Source: an uncultured Candidatus Altimarinota bacterium
Lineage (GTDB): Bacteria; Patescibacteriota; Gracilibacteria; BD1-5; UBA6164
Direction: 5' to 3'
Assembly (NCBI GenBank): GCA_938015455.1
Contig: CALLPL010000018.1
Location: 1-64,000, forward strand
DNA length: 64,000 nucleotides
The position numbers and the translations under genes were made by a program. Shown piece after piece: positions 63,731 to 64,000 of this stretch. Position 1 is the stretch's first letter, and every line of letters starts with the position of its first letter. The notes beneath the pieces were generated by a model that worked only from the letters and a program-made list of their open reading frames with translations, had not been told where the DNA came from and searched no databases.

Positions 63731-64000
63731 TATATGAGACACAGATCAGCTTATAGTTCGGGTCGGAAAAGCATGTAATTTTCGATGTAATTTTTGTAAT
63801 GTTACAGACAACGAAAGGAATGTAAAACTTCGAGAAAATATAGACGATATAGTGAGAAACTTTCATTATAAACTCAAATATTCAAATACCGAATCTTGAG
63901 AAATAATTGTTACCATATCTGGTTGAGAACCATCGATCTTTCAAAAAGAAACCATTTTTGCTCTGAGATATATTCAATCCTTTCTCACAAAGAGATGAGT
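63708..64000 (+). CDS. Radical SAM protein (5' part, runs off the window)
   Basis: The first 97 residues. MERDIRDN..., cluster CNFRCNFC (Cys23, 27, 30) and EIIVTISGGEPSIFQK. Start ATG 63708 is in a different frame and inside the previous gene. Product is cut at position 64000, so SPASM content cannot be seen. The locus therefore continues to the right. Confidence 0.75.

Overview
The window is AT-rich DNA from a bacterium that reads TGA as an amino acid. Nearly every conserved gene (recA, pheT, secA, tsaD, tyrS, frr, ppa) is interrupted by in-frame TGA at positions where its family has glycine, and all of them end in TAA or TAG. That is genetic code 25, known from the candidate-phyla lineages Gracilibacteria and Absconditabacteria (SR1). 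All coding regions below were assembled by hand with TGA = Gly. No tRNA or rRNA gene was found, so the matching tRNA-Gly(UCA) is not in view.

Layout. 1-7200: mostly minus-strand housekeeping genes (rpsT end, pheT, recA, a DEDDh exonuclease, a sigma region 4/HARE-HTH regulator). 7284-12989: one plus-strand run with two pilin-like proteins, an RluA pseudouridine synthase, two small alpha/beta hydrolases and tsaD. 13049-29954: mixed genes (HIT protein, tyrS, a 957-residue PKD-domain membrane protein, secA, DNA polymerase III delta', PHP phosphoesterase, two glycosyltransferases, prephenate dehydratase, rlmH). 30030-39565: M3 peptidase, an ECF sigma factor with a likely anti-sigma and a secreted beta-propeller protein, and PrsW-like and TraB-like membrane proteins. 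39657-44974: a type IV pilus assembly operon (PilN/PilO/PilC-like plus four pseudopilins). 45110-50860: HU, FtsQ-like, rbfA, rpsU, rpmG, frr, an interrupted NMN adenylyltransferase, ppa and a Nudix hydrolase.

51421-64000 (runs off the end) is the most unusual part: a His-Xaa-Ser (Hxs) type peptide-modification locus. It has an HxsD homologue, a second very short HxsD-like protein, an HxsB radical SAM maturase, a 117-residue HxsA-like precursor ending in five His-Gly-Ser repeats, and a second radical SAM enzyme whose start codon lies inside the repeat DNA. A lipoprotein follows, then a tightly coupled, mostly overlapping run with six more proteins carrying a CxxxCxxC radical SAM motif and four proteins without recognisable family, one of which looks like a decayed kinase. 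In total eight radical SAM-type proteins lie around one precursor.

A second notable system is a small mobile-looking element. A DUF559 endonuclease-like ORF, bounded by inverted copies of a palindromic repeat (AACCTCAC...CTCTCC-TTAA-GGAGAG), sits in frame inside the NMN adenylyltransferase gene. An 88-bp copy without the endonuclease sits in frame inside the M3 peptidase gene. A third point is a matching promoter-like motif (TTTTGTCAC-N16-CGTT) in front of both the ECF sigma gene and the beta-propeller gene, which suggests autoregulation.
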